DNA from: Stictocephala bisonia
Taxonomy: Eukaryota > Arthropoda > Insecta > Hemiptera > Membracidae
Direction of reading: 5' to 3'
Length of the DNA stretch: 64,000 nt
Assembly (NCBI GenBank): GCA_035578905.1
Contig: JAQJVL010002182.1
Span: 1 to 64,000, forward strand
In this document: in pieces, positions 39,815 to 50,907 of the stretch
How positions within the stretch are numbered: the first letter of the stretch is position 1
Layout of the letters: the number at the start of each line of letters is the position of its first letter
Program-made: the position numbers and the translations under genes
Notes under the pieces: generated by a model
Database searches by the model: none
Told to the model about the DNA's origin: nothing
The model's input: the letters and a program-made list of their open reading frames with translations, nothing else

Positions 39815-40862
39815 CCCTCCAGGTGCTGACATCGCGTAGCGCGATGTCAGCGCTCGCCGTTGTAGTGCTGACATCGCGTAGCGCGATGTTAGGTACGCGA
39901 TCTATTCAAAACGCACTAGCGGCTTTAAACGACCGAATATTACAAAGTATGTTATATAGTATTGAAGTAGAAGAAACGCGGAACATATTATACTCTATGG
40001 AATACGTCTGCATCAAAACAGCCGATATACAACAATTGTTTAGAAGCGTATGTTTTGTTTTCAACACACACAAATCAGATGCTCAGTGTATTGCCGCTTG
40101 GTGTTTGTTTATATTGTAAGTTTGTTATTGTAATCTATTATTATTGTTTTATTTTGTGTTTTATTGTATTTTATCTTAAAAAATGAGTGAATTAAGTAGG
40201 TCTAGTGCAATAATAAATGTGTTAGACGAACTAAATGAACAATCAGACATTGAGAGTGAAGTTGACTCTGAGTAAATCATCTTGTCATTGCTCCAGAATG
40301 TAAATTTTTGTACATAAGATATATTTTTTAATTAATTATTTTAGTTTATTATTGATTGTCATTGTTATATTTTGTGAGCTGAAAACATTTTGAGTTGTAA
40401 AAGTGAAATAAAACTACATGTTACAATGAAATGTGTAACTTGTCATGTATTAGTGATTTTTTACATAGGACAATTTTCCATTTTTTACTCTAACTGAATG
40501 TGTCTAAGAAGATAACCTATAACATGTATATATTTTTGTGTTTATTATTAAGTTTTCTACAATATGTCTATCTTGGATTTTCATTTTATGTCTTTTGTGA
40601 ACTGATACATGAACTCAAATTAAAAAAATTGAAAAAAAAATTTCTTCTTTGTAAAGATTAACATCCAGCAATAGTTTACCATGAAAAGATAAGTCCTGTA
40701 TAAGTATGTTTTCTTATTCTACGGTTTTTTCTGAAAATAATGATATGTAATATGTACCATTTTCATTAGGTTTACAGTATTTAAAAAAATATTTTATATA
40801 CAGTTGCAAACATGATGAAAAACGCCTAGCACTTAAGAAAGTTCAACCCAGCACCTGGAGGG
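39815..40862. mobile_element. piggyBac-like non-autonomous element (TTAA target)
   Basis: 1,048 bp bounded by perfect 14-bp inverted ends (CCCTCCAGGTGCTG ... CAGCACCTGGAGGG) and flanked by TTAA at 39,811 and 40,863. The empty site survives at 25,797-25,800 in the opposite arm of the same palindrome. Next to the left end are two copies of the palindrome ACATCGCGTAGCGCGATGT. There is no full transposase. The ends beginning CCC and the TTAA target are family hallmarks. Confidence 0.85.
40183..40275 (+). pseudogene. Possible N-terminal remnant of a piggyBac transposase
   Basis: A 30-codon frame, MSELSRSSAIINVLDELNEQ followed by an acidic tail of Asp, Glu and Ser. A short start rich in Ser/Glu and then acidic is common at the N-terminus of piggyBac-type transposases. 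It ends before any catalytic region, so it is an internal-deletion relic at best. Confidence 0.35.
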
Positions 40863-41097
40863 TTAAAAAGTTGAGAAAAATTAAATAAAAAATTAATTTA
40901 AATAGGTAGGCTAACAGTGTATTTATTAATAAATAAAAAGCGCCTTCATGTTTTAGTAGGCAAGTCCCGCATTTCAATACTGTATTGCAGGTGGCGCCTT
41001 CATTTTTAAATATATAATTAAATAATTAAAAGGTAGCGCCTTCATTTTCCGTGATACTATACGAACCTGAGTGTAGCTCCTGGGCTTTTTATCTACA

Positions 41098-41103
41098 ATA
41101 AAT
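41098..41103. repeat. Target site duplication, right of element II
   Basis: ATAAAT, matching 25,559-25,564. Confidence 0.7.
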
Positions 41104-41670
41104 ACTCCATCCTCATAAGTAAGTATGGATAGTAGGTGAACAGGTTGCCTTAGAACTATTTAAGATATCATTGTCATACGTTTTACAGCTCTTCAAAAAG
41201 CGCTTCCCAGTTTTTAATAATTACTGAACACATTATCTGCTGCTAGGCAGTCGGTAATGCAATTCTCCTTTATATAGTGTATGAATATATTTAGGTGCTC
41301 AAAACTATTACTAAGACGTCAGATGTAGAACATATTTAAAAAAGTAAAATAGAAGTCCATTCCTAAAATGAAAACTGAAAGGTATTTTATCTCACTGAAC
41401 AGCTGAAAATCTTCAAAAATATAATTTTTTCTTCAATTTCTTTTGGAAATTATACATTTAGTGGTTCTTAAACCCCTTGCTAGTAACATCTTGTCAGGTT
41501 TACATCTGTATTGTAATGGTTACAAAATGTTACCACTGAATCAAAATGTACAAAAAGTACGTATCATTTTTACTTCCATTTAAGTGGCAGCTTATCTAAG
41601 TTAGTAAACTGTATAATTGTACTAAAAATCAACAAAATACAAAGCTGATTACGTGATATATAATTTGATA
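41104..41670. other. AT-rich spacer, nothing recognised
   Basis: No frame of note, no repeat and no similarity to other parts of the window. Possibly original host DNA between insertions. Confidence 0.6.
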
Positions 41671-42943
41671 TCAAAGTGTTCCAATTGTTAAGTATTTAGT
41701 ATTCGTTCTATAGAATCTCCTACCAAGACTGCTGTTTTGTTTTCTTTACATGATGATACAGATATTTAACACAAATTTATAACCCTTGTAAATATTTTTA
41801 GATATCTAAAACAAAATTTATTCGCGGTCGGGATCTTATAACTTTTTATCAAAAGATATGTAACTCATGAATAAAACGTTAGTAGGTAGAAACTAGTTGT
41901 TTTTGACTCACTTTTTTTGGTTTTCCAAGATGGCGGCGGTCACGTGACCGGATCGAAGATGGCGACCAGAAGTGGATCCAGTATGGCGGCCGGAAGCGGA
42001 AGCAGAGAAACCATCCCCCCGTGGGAAAATTTCCTCCAAAAATTTCCCTCCAAATTCCCAAATTTTCCTCAAAATTCCCACATCATACTACTCGTATATA
42101 AAATGTACTCTTAACATAACTTTTACCATGTTTTACAATATAAAATACACTCTTTTTCTCACATTATACTATATAAAATGCACTCTTAACCTAACTTTTA
42201 CAATGTTATACTATATAAAATACACTCTTAGCCTAGCTATACTATATAAAATGAATCTTTTTTGTCCAATATGGCGTCTTTTCCCTCCCGCGTCAACTTA
42301 CACTCGGTACCCCGTGGAAAAATTCCCTCCCTAAAATTCCCATGCAAAAAGATGGTGGCCTTTCCCTTGTTAGACTGCATAAAATACACTCCGTTATACT
42401 ATATAAAATGCAAAAAGATGGCGGCCCTTACACTATAATAAATGGTGGCGCATGCATGTGGGTAGGCTGTGGCAATATACACTATAACAAATGCATTATT
42501 TCATTTATACACTATAACAAATGTAATACTTCATATACTCTGTGTGGCTGACGCGATCGCAGCGCACTTAGCGGCATCAGCTGTGCTCTCGACCCGATCG
42601 CAGCGCACCTAGCGGCCACACCGGTGCGCGGTCGACGCATGCGCAGGGTCCAGATGATCAACGCTTCGCTCTGATTGGTTGACTCCCTACTTTACTGAAC
42701 AACACAATCAATCTTTCTCACTTCTGCTCTTGCACTCGTGTCTTCACTTTGCTCCTACTATATTAAAATACAATTATTCTCATCATAAATACTTTAAATT
42801 TATTCCTGTAATTTATATTTTGGACACCGTTCTCTGTACGGTATTTCGAAAGTAATAATCAATATTTTGTGTTCTTTGTTTTTTAGCTTTTAATTCGATT
42901 TGAATTATATTTAATATTATTTAATTTTGTTTAATTACCAAAT
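41671..42943 (+). promoter_or_regulatory. Leader and promoter region of PolB copy IV
   Basis: Direct repeat of 20,338-21,430: YY1-like and E-box cluster (41,925-41,990), five TATATAAAAT units (42,080-42,260), GC-rich NRF1-like block (42,550-42,690), then a pyrimidine-rich CTTTCTCACTTCTG start-site candidate. After about 42,735 it continues uninterrupted to the PolB ATG and shares GGACACCGTTCTCTGTACGG with element II. Confidence 0.6.
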
Positions 42944-45900
42944 ATGGAATCCTTTGCCATAAACGATAACCTGGTTACCATCTCCCGTAGATTCAATACC
43001 TCCAGTCCTGATCTCCTTAACGTACTTACTGGTCATAAAAATAAAATTACGTCTGAAATAAATAATCACCTAAACAGGCTCGGGGGAGTTAAATGGTACA
43101 TCACGGTCCAAATTAAATTCACCAAAATTGTTAATAACGAAAAAATCTCAACAACACCTTTCTCTCACGGCAAAACCCATCCTTGGTTATCTTCCGATTC
43201 TCTAGATATTCAGTATTCCGAGGCTACAGACAAAATTTTAGAAAGCGTGGGTAGGTGGGTTAGTCAAGGTAGCGGGTGGGTAATTGAAAACGTTTTACGC
43301 CTAGATCTGTTCATTGTTAAATATCAACCTTTGTACGCTTCTTCTTACATACCCACCCTAAAAAAATGGTCCACCCCAAACAGGGAATTATAAATATTAA
43401 AAATGACGATGAAAAATGTTTCCTGTACTCTGTACTTGCCCATTTGTACCCTGACCGAAGTAGACGAATTAGATATTACAAAAAAACGTGAAAATAAATT
43501 AAACAAGTCTGGTATTAGCTATCCTGTCAAAATTACCGATTTAGATAAATTTGAAAAATTAAACCCCACTTTGTCAGTCAACGTCTTTGGATTTGAAAAC
43601 GACGAAGTTTACCCCCTAAGAATAACAAAAGAAAAATTTAGAGTTCAACAAATCAAATTACTATTACTGACTACTGACATTACCAATCATTACTGCCTAA
43701 TTACTCACATGTCCCGACTTTTAGCTCACTTAACTAAATAGGCCCCAGCTATGTTCTACTGTGACTACTGCCTACACAGATTTTGGACTTATGACTTACT
43801 TACTAATCACTTACCTTTGTGTTCACCACACGGTGCACAAAAGACTAGACTACCGACTGATGACGAAAAACTAATGTATTTTAAAAACTATACACTTACT
43901 CACAAAGTCCCATTTACTATCTACTGCGATTTTGAAGGTTTTGTCGTACCTATCTCTACTACAATTAACGACCCTACCACTTCACATATGACAAACACTG
44001 CCCATCACGTCCCCTCTGGTTTTTGTTACGTAATTATTGACAGTGATGGCAAACTTGTAAAACAACCCAAAGTCTATAGTGGCCAAATGTTGTAGATACC
44101 TTTTTAAATTGTTTGATTGAGGAGTCTAAAGAACTCTTACCTATTATTAAAAAGAATATCCCGATTAAAATGACTCCGCAAGACAAAATTATTTTCAATA
44201 ATGCTACCACCTGTCATCTTTATCAAAAACCTTTAGATGGAGATAAAGTAGCTAATCACAATCATTTAACGGGACAGTTCTTGGGACCCGCCCACAATTC
44301 TTGCAATCTAAATTATAAAGTTCCCAATCATATTCCAGTCTTTTTCCATAACCTCAGAGGTTATGATTGCCACCACTGATCCAAGGGTTAGGTAAATTCA
44401 AAAAAGAAAAACTGTTATGTATCGCTACAACTGGTGAGCGGTACATTTCAGTCACCCTTGAATCTTTACGATTTTTGGACTAATCCAATTCCTTAACGCT
44501 TCTTTGGACACACTCGTGTCCAACTTAGTTACTGACGGGGCATCAAAATTCAAAATTTTAGGGCAGTGTATGATTAATACAGAATTACTACTACGAAAAG
44601 GCGTCTTTCCCTATACTTACATGACAGACGAATCTAAATTTAACAATACTAAACTTCCTCCCAAGGAGGCGCTCTACAATGACTTGACTCAAACACCAAC
44701 CACTGATGACGACTACTTACACGCCCAGACTGTATGGACTACTTTTGACATGACTACTATGGAACAATGCCATGACCTATACCTACTTATAGACGTATTG
44801 CTACTTGCTGATTTGTTTGAAAACTTTAGGACCATCAGTATGACTTACTACGGTATTGACCCGTGTAACGTCTACTCTGCCCCCGGACTTGCATGGAATT
44901 CCATGCTAAAAATGACAGACATACGACTCGAACTACTTACAGACATAGATAAACACTTGTTTGTTGAGTCTGGTATCCGGGACGGTGTCTCCATGATACC
45001 AAATCGGCACGCCCAGGCTAACAACCCTTTCTTACCACACTTTGAAAACACAAAACCAACCAACTACCTCCTTTACCTAGACTGTAACAATTTGTACGGG
45101 ACCAGTATGTCTGATAGACTCCCAGAGTCTGACTTTAAGTGGATCGACCAACAAGAGATTGACTTTACAAAAGTACCCGACGACTCTGACACTGGATATA
45201 TTTTAGAAGTTGACTTACATTACCCTGACCATTTACAAGACTTACATTCTGACTTTCCACTGGCCCCAGAAAGAAAAATAGTTACAGACGATATGCTTTC
45301 CCCATAATGCAAGGAATTTCTTCATGAACTCGACTACAAACCCCCCAAGACCGAAAAACTACTACCTACTCTCTCTGACAAAACAAAATACGTTGTACAC
45401 TACAAGACTCTAAAACATTACATTCAACTATGACTTGTACTTACGAAAGTCCACAGAGCTCTAAGTTTTAAACAGTCTGCCTGGTTAGCCCCATTTATTA
45501 ACTTTAATACAGAAAAAAGAAAAGAAGCGAAAAATAACTTTGAAGATTTTTTTTAAACTAATGAATAATGCGACATGTGGAAAGAGTTTGGAAAATGTAA
45601 GATCTCGTATTGATTTCCAACTTGTAAGTATCGAAAAACAATTGGTTAAATGGACACCTAGTCCCAGACTTAAAACTTTTTTTGCATACATTAAAGAAAT
45701 TGCGGGGCTAGCTTTGAAAAAACAAACAATCTTTTTAAACAGACCGATTTATGTTGGATTTACAGTATTGGAAATTTCAAAATTAATCATATATAACTTC
45801 CACTACAACTGGGCAGTTGCAAAGTACGGGAAAAACATAAAACTTTGTATGACTGACACAGATTCTTTATTTTACAATGTTTATACTCCCGACGTTTATG

Positions 45901-46296
45901 TAGATATGAAAAATGAATTACATCTTTTTGATACCTCCGACTAACCACCTAGCCACCCATGTTACAGTAATGTAAACAAAAAAGTGTTAGGCCAATTTAA
46001 AGACGAGTTAAACTCAAATCCGGCTAGGGAAATAATTTACTTAAGAACGAAATGCTACTCCGTTCTAAATTCAGATCTAGAGGAAAAGAAGGTAGCAAAG
46101 GGTGTCCCCCAAGTCGCAATAAAAAACCAATTAAAACACCAAATGTACAAAGACTGTTTGCTTAAGGGGAGCGGGTATGGATTTTTTTTAATTTAAAAAA
46201 ATGTTTATTTCTGATTATTATTCTATAACTCCTTAGCTTTCAAATGGTGTAACTAGTTTTTTCCCAAAAAAATTGTAAACACTAAAAAAAATAATA

Positions 46297-46612
46297 ATCC
46301 ACCCACCCACCCATACACGTACAGTGGTATTGACCCACCCGCCCACCCATACACGTACAGTGGTATTGATCCACCCGCCCAACCATACACGCACAGTGGT
46401 ATTGACCCACCCGCCCACCCATACACGTACAGTGGTATTGACCCACCCACCCACCCATACACGTACAGTGGTATTGACCCACCCACCCACCCATACACGT
46501 ACAGTGGTATTGACCCACCCACCCACCCATACACGTACAGTGGTATTGACCCACCCGCCCACCCATACACGAACAGTGGTATTGACCCACCTGCCCACCC
46601 ATACACGTACAG
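46297..46612. repeat. 36-bp minisatellite
   Basis: About 8-9 copies of CCCACCCATACACGTACAGT followed by GGTATTGACCCACCCG. A diverged half-copy is at about 46,776-46,825. Open frames on both strands come from the period being a multiple of three and are not genes. Confidence 0.95.
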
Positions 46613-47132
46613 AAGAATTGACTTGCACGGACAAAACAGTGCAAAGATAGGTATCATTTCATATTATTACCACCCTTATATCCTCATAGTACACCCTCAA
46701 TAGGAACATTAGTTGATAACTCTCTACCTGCTCTAGAACTTTATTTGGCTTCAAAAAAGCAATAGAAATAAAGTACAGTGGTATCGACCCACCTGCCCGC
46801 TCACACGTACAGTGGTATCGTAAATAAGTAAGGGCCATAAGGGGGATAAGGTATCGTAAGGGCCAGTAAATCATGTCACGAGTTATCTGGCCCTTGACGC
46901 AGCCCTCAACGTCAAAGTTCACATTTCGTTACATAATACTACTTTCCTCTTCCAGTAATTTTGTTGTGCGAACAGAAAGCAGTTGGCAACAATGCCAACA
47001 GCTGTGTCTGTCTGCTCTTGTTATGGATTGTAATCGTTTAGTGGTTATGTTTGTGGAGTTTTGATATTGTTTTGGGCTTTTCACGAAAGATATTGTTTTT
47101 ATTGTGATATATTAAAACATTGAAGTGTGACA

Positions 47133-48321
47133 ATGCCTAGAGTGAAAGTTTCATACAAGAAGAGAAGTGTGTTTCGTGGCAACAGATATTGCAAAGTTGA
47201 AACTTTCCTAATGATTCCTTCGTACCAGTATCTCCAGAAGAAAGTTTGACTAGGCCTAGCACTAGTAGTTCTAGCCAAGTGATGGCATAAATTCCTCACA
47301 AAGTTCATCAGCAAAGAAATTAGACCTTGAGGCCTACAATGACTTTTCACCTACAGGTAATGGAAATTGCATTTATGACATTGATTTGCTTAGTCAAGCA
47401 ATAAAAGGTTTTGTTCACTGCAAGGAGTGTGATTCTGACAATTGTGTCGAGCTGCGGATCTCCGACGAAGGAAAACACGGTCTTTCAGTGTTGACTGAAT
47501 TAGTTTGCACTAAATGTGAGAGAAAAAAGTTATTTAGAAACTCTAATCGAAGCAGTAGTACTACCCATAATAAATACGAAATAAATTTAAAATTTGTGTA
47601 TGCTATGAGAAGCATAGGCAAAGGATTAGCCGCTGGCAATGCTCTTTGTGCATGGCTTGATTTACATGCACCCCCTCAGCGTTATGGACCATACATCCAA
47701 ATACTGAAATCAGTCACACAAATCTGTGCTGAAAATAGTATGGTTGAAGCAACCAAAGAAGCAGTTTCTGAAAATAACGACTCTGCAGATTTGACCGTAG
47801 CACTTGACGGAACATGGCAGAAGCGGGGGCACAAATCCCTGAATGGAGTGATTTCCGTTACTAGTGTTGACACGGGTAAAGTACTTGATGTCAGTATTAT
47901 GTCAAAGTACTGTCAGGTGTGTGCTGTTGCCTCCAACAAGAACCAAATACCTGAAGAACACAACTGTACAAAGAACTATGAGGGATCAAGTGGCGGGATG
48001 GAGGTCACCGGAGCGCTCGCAATCTTTGAAAACTCAAAGAGTAAAAGAGTAAGGTATGTAAAGTATGTAGGGGACGGAGACAGTAAAGGATTTCAAGAAG
48101 TAGATAATAAAAAATCTTATGGGCAATTAGTTGATATAGAAAAACTAGAATGTATCGGCCACGTGCAGAAGCGCATGGGCATGAGGCTAAGAACGAAAAA
48201 AGCTGAAAAAGCAGCCAATGACATGACAAAGGAGGCCAGGATAGCTAGAAGAGCTAAAAGGAAGCTTCAAGAGGACAAAGAAGATGAAGCAGATCCAGCA
48301 TATGGTGCAGGGCTATTCTAG
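47133..48321 (+). pseudogene. Mutator-like (MULE) domain protein
   Basis: Begins MPRVKVSYKKRSVFRGNRYC at 47,133, shifts frame twice before about 47,290, then is open to 48,321. Recognisable blocks: a Cys-pair zinc motif (CKEC..C..C), ALDGTWQKRGHKSLNGVIS holding the first catalytic-type Asp, a Cys/His cluster (CQVC..H.C), YEGSSGGMEV, YVGDGDSKGF with the second acidic site, and LECIGHVQKRMG. This is the Mutator-type domain amplified in many invertebrate genomes, related to DDE transposases. The C-terminal half seems missing and the frame ends with a basic tail. Upstream is the 36-bp minisatellite. Confidence 0.75.
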
Positions 48322-49190
48322 GAATGGATTACATGGCGGTCCAGAGTTGCGGTAAGTTTGACGGCAGTTTTCCAAAAACCGTACTTTATTTTTACAAAGG
48401 TACACTTTTCTCAGGAACTAATAGAGATAAATGGCTGAAATTTTTTGTGAACCTTGTATAACATGATACCAGTGCACAGTACTAGAATTATTACTTCATG
48501 CCACCAGTAAACAAAAAAAAAAAAATATCTACATGCATAAAAAATTTAATTAAAAAAAATCTATTTTAAAAAAAATCATAAAAATTGTTGTTGACTAACA
48601 ATCATTATCCTAGTAATATAGTGTTCTTAATATGTTGTAGAACATATCTGGAAAGTGTCAAGTATGTGGTGTAATTAGTCTTTGAGAAAAGTTTACCTAA
48701 AGTTTGTTAATTCAACATTGCCGGGAGAGGGCCTACGTGCTCGTCTTAACTATTTGTTAAAACCAACATCTGCTTTAAACATTCGTAGTGAAAAACATAA
48801 CTTGTATACACAACACATTCCAAAATTATCACTTTCTCCCTTTGCCGATAAAAGATACATCTTGGATAATGGTATTGATACACTAGCATACGGACATCAC
48901 ATTATTAGTAAAAAACGAGCTTTAGAACATGACCATTATTACATTAACAAAAAACCAAAACTCGAATAAAAACTTACCTCACAAAAGTTCACCCATGAAG
49001 TACATGAAACAAATAATACAGTAAGTACAGTACAAAAAAGTAATACCGTAACAACAAAATTGACTTCCAGACTTCTATGAAGTCCATCAATACGTTCCTG
49101 TATCTCTAAACGCTCCATTACTGACTGACTGACAATCCCTTCCCATACCACTCAATTCTTTCCCACATCCTGTCCTTATCACTCGCACTA

Positions 49191-49607
49191 ATGGCGCCAA
49201 TCGGTTCACTTGCATCTCTCGCTTCAGTGGAACTCTGTAAAACCTTTAACAACTTTTTCGAAATTAAACAATTAAACCTTCCAAAGTCAATTCAACAATA
49301 CTTGATACAAATTTATTTTTATAAAAAAGACGGTCCACCACAGTATCACTTTGAAAATGTGAGGCTGGACACTTTTCTAAATTGGCCAGTCCCATTCCTC
49401 GACCCACGTGTAATGGTAAAAGCTGGCTTTTATTATTTAAATTATAGCGACGCAGTTCACTGTTTCTCATGTGGTATATATATTGGATATTGGGAAGAGG
49501 GTGATGTTCCATTTAATGATCATAAAAAATTCTCCCCAAACTGTAGATTTCTTAATGGTCTATCTTTAATTCAATTTGCTGGTAGAGATGTTTGTGTAAA
49601 TAATTAG
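49191..49607 (+). CDS. BIR-domain (IAP-like) protein
   Basis: A 138-codon intact frame. Residues about 60-125 form one baculoviral IAP repeat: RLDTFLNWPVPF, then AGFYYL, and a zinc site with the exact spacing C-X2-C-X16-H-X6-C (CFSC ... NDH ... C). The preceding part is polar and unrecognised. There is no RING finger and no second BIR. Known role of the family: binding caspases or IAP antagonists to restrain apoptosis. The domain identity is clear and the activity is inferred. It lies between PolB IV and the integrase on the same strand, and the relic at 30,411 shows it belonged to element II ancestors. It is the only long gene in copy IV without a break. Confidence 0.85.
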   Translation: MAPIGSLASLASVELCKTFNNFFEIKQLNLPKSIQQYLIQIYFYKKDGPPQYHFENVRLDTFLNWPVPFLDPRVMVKAGFYYLNYSDAVHCFSCGIYIGYWEEGDVPFNDHKKFSPNCRFLNGLSLIQFAGRDVCVNN

Positions 49608-49653
49608 CTGAATTTTGGAACTAACAGTGCCTGTACCTTTCGAGCATCTGTAT

Positions 49654-49785
49654 GAATGTGGCTCTGGGACGTAAAAACCCGTATCCAAAAGCGAATGTGG
49701 CTCTGGGGTGTGAAAACCCGTATCCAAAAGCGAATGTGGCTCTGGAGTGTAAAAGCCCGTATCCAAAAGCGAATGTGGTTGCTCG
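49654..49785. repeat. 39-bp tandem repeat, three copies
   Basis: Units starting GAATGTGGCTCTGG and ending CCCGTATCCAAAAGC, with a fourth partial copy. It separates the BIR gene from the integrase leader. Confidence 0.9.
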
Positions 49786-49816
49786 TTAGGTAAGTAAGAC
49801 TTTACAATTGGCAGGG

Positions 49817-49887
49817 AGGCAGTAAACTTTATTTCTATTATTTTTATGGTCGAATGCCACCGTATAGAGCGAGGTTGGGGCTCTATA
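49817..49887 (+). ncRNA. Two-stem RNA motif, copy j (covarying)
   Basis: Stem 1 is reduced to GGCA / TGCC (49,818-49,821 / 49,855-49,858). Stem 2 is TATAGAGC / GCTCTATA (49,863-49,870 / 49,880-49,887) around GAGGTTGGG. It is 55 nt upstream of the integrase ATG. Confidence 0.65.
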
Positions 49888-49941
49888 AAAAAAAAAAAAA
49901 TTAAATGTTAAACTTTCCTTAAATCCTTCCATTCTTCCACT

Positions 49942-50869
49942 ATGAGCGTAAGAGAGCAGATAGCAAGGGAGCTACATGCTCCAGTTAAAAAAAATTACCT
50001 ACTAGACCTGTAGAAGTTAAGGGAATACAAGACTTGTTCCAAGCTGATTTGGTCGAAATGATACCTTACTCTAAACAAAACCAAGGGTACAAGTACATCT
50101 TAACAATAATAAATTGTTTTAGCAAAAACGCCTTTGCTGTTCCATTAAAAGACAAGACTGGTCCTGAAATCGTTAAAGCCATCACACCCGTATTAAAGTC
50201 GAATAAAATGAAACACTTACAAACAGATGCGGGTAAAGAATTCTATAACGTAGGATTTACAAAGCTAATGAATAAATATGGTATAAACCATTACTCGAGC
50301 TATAGTGATAAGAAGGCGTCCATCGTAGAGCGGTTCAACCGTAGCCTTAAATCACTAATGTGGCGAAAGTTCACGGAGCAAGGTAAGTATCAGTGGGTCA
50401 AAATACTACCTTCCCTGTTGGAAGAATACAACACAAGAAAGCATAAAACTATTGGTATGGCTCCAAGTCATGTGAACAAAAGAAACGAAAACATAGTCAG
50501 AAAAAACATTAATAAAAACAGACAAAAATACAAGAAAGTGGATAAAAAGGTTCGTTTTAAAGTAGGCGACAAGGTGAGAATAAGTAAGTATAAAAAAGTC
50601 TTTGACAAAGGTTACCTACCCAACTGGACTAACGAGATATTTACTGTGTACAAAGTCCAAACTACTATTCCTACAACCTACCTCCTTAAAGACTACAACG
50701 GTGATGTCCTTAAAGGGAGTTTCTACGAAAAAGAACTACAAAAGACAAAGTCAGGTGATGTATACCTGGTTGAAAAAGTACTTAGAAAAAAAGGAAACAA
50801 AGTATTAGTTAAATGGGCAGGATACGAGGTTAATACAATACATGGGTGAACAAGAAAGACTTGGTATAA
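49942..50869 (+). pseudogene. Polinton-type integrase (DDE, C-terminal chromodomain)
   Basis: The N-terminus MSVREQIARELHAPVKKN shifts frame near 50,000. The core then runs from FQADLVEM (first Asp) through LQTDAGKEFYN (second Asp) to KKASIVERFNRS (Glu, 33 residues after the second Asp), the retroviral integrase triad. NTRKHKTIGMAPSHVN follows the core. The C-terminal half has RFKVGDKVRISKYK (SH3-like) and YLVEKVLRKKGNKVLVKWAGY, a chromodomain as in Polinton integrases. A second shift near 50,840 separates the last nine codons, ending at 50,869. It would insert linear element DNA with 6-bp duplications, matching elements I and II. The start of this gene is the relic seen in I and III. Confidence 0.88.
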
Positions 50870-50907
50870 ATAAGGGTTTCCCTTACACTTTCATTCATAA
50901 CTCAACA

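Larger units (their letters stand above)
25565..41097. mobile_element. Element II: palindromic Polinton-like element, subfamily B
   Basis: Left end AGTAGATAAAAAGCCC. The right end is its complement except the last base (TTTTTATCTACA, expected T). ATAAAT flanks both. The arms meet at a 61-nt spacer (32,856-32,916). PolB of a different subfamily from elements I and III reads inward on both arms, followed by a relic of the BIR gene start (30,411) and by the same GC-rich block and two-stem motif. The right arm is longer because of a piggyBac-like insertion (39,815-40,862). The left arm has a private 150-bp tandem duplication. No integrase, ATPase or capsid gene was found. Confidence 0.8.
46166..48756 (+). 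mobile_element. Insertion with Mutator-domain gene and 36-bp minisatellite
   Basis: Interrupts PolB IV exactly where TTAA is found on both sides (46,162-46,165 and 48,757-48,760). The ends (GGGGAGCGGG and AACTATTTG) are not inverted copies, so the transposon type is unclear. The TTAA could be chance, or the unit may be composite. Confidence 0.55.
42944..48969 (+). pseudogene. DNA polymerase B copy IV, subfamily B, split by an insertion
   Basis: Starts MESFAINDNLVTISRR. Exonuclease and polymerase motifs are recognisable in order (YCDFEG, CHLY where a zinc Cys is Tyr, NHNHLTG, FHNLRGYD, LLIDVLLLAD, YLDCNNLYGTSM, NNATCGKS, MTDTDS), then LAYGHH at the end. Numerous stops and frameshifts (for example 43,393, 43,741, 44,093, 44,379, 45,306, 45,944) make this the most decayed copy. 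At 46,165 it is interrupted by about 2.6 kb and resumes at 48,757 with TSALNIRSEKHN. It lies upstream of BIR, integrase and ATPase genes, giving the ancestral gene order. Confidence 0.85.

Noticed and set aside
46233..46657. Overlapping open frames of 108-134 codons on both strands with 12-residue repeats
   Set aside because: They follow the 36-bp minisatellite period. Several frames are open at once, which is expected for a stop-free multiple-of-three repeat.
47864..48052. Short frames inside the Mutator-domain gene
   Set aside because: Out-of-phase shadows of the main frame at 47,290-48,321.
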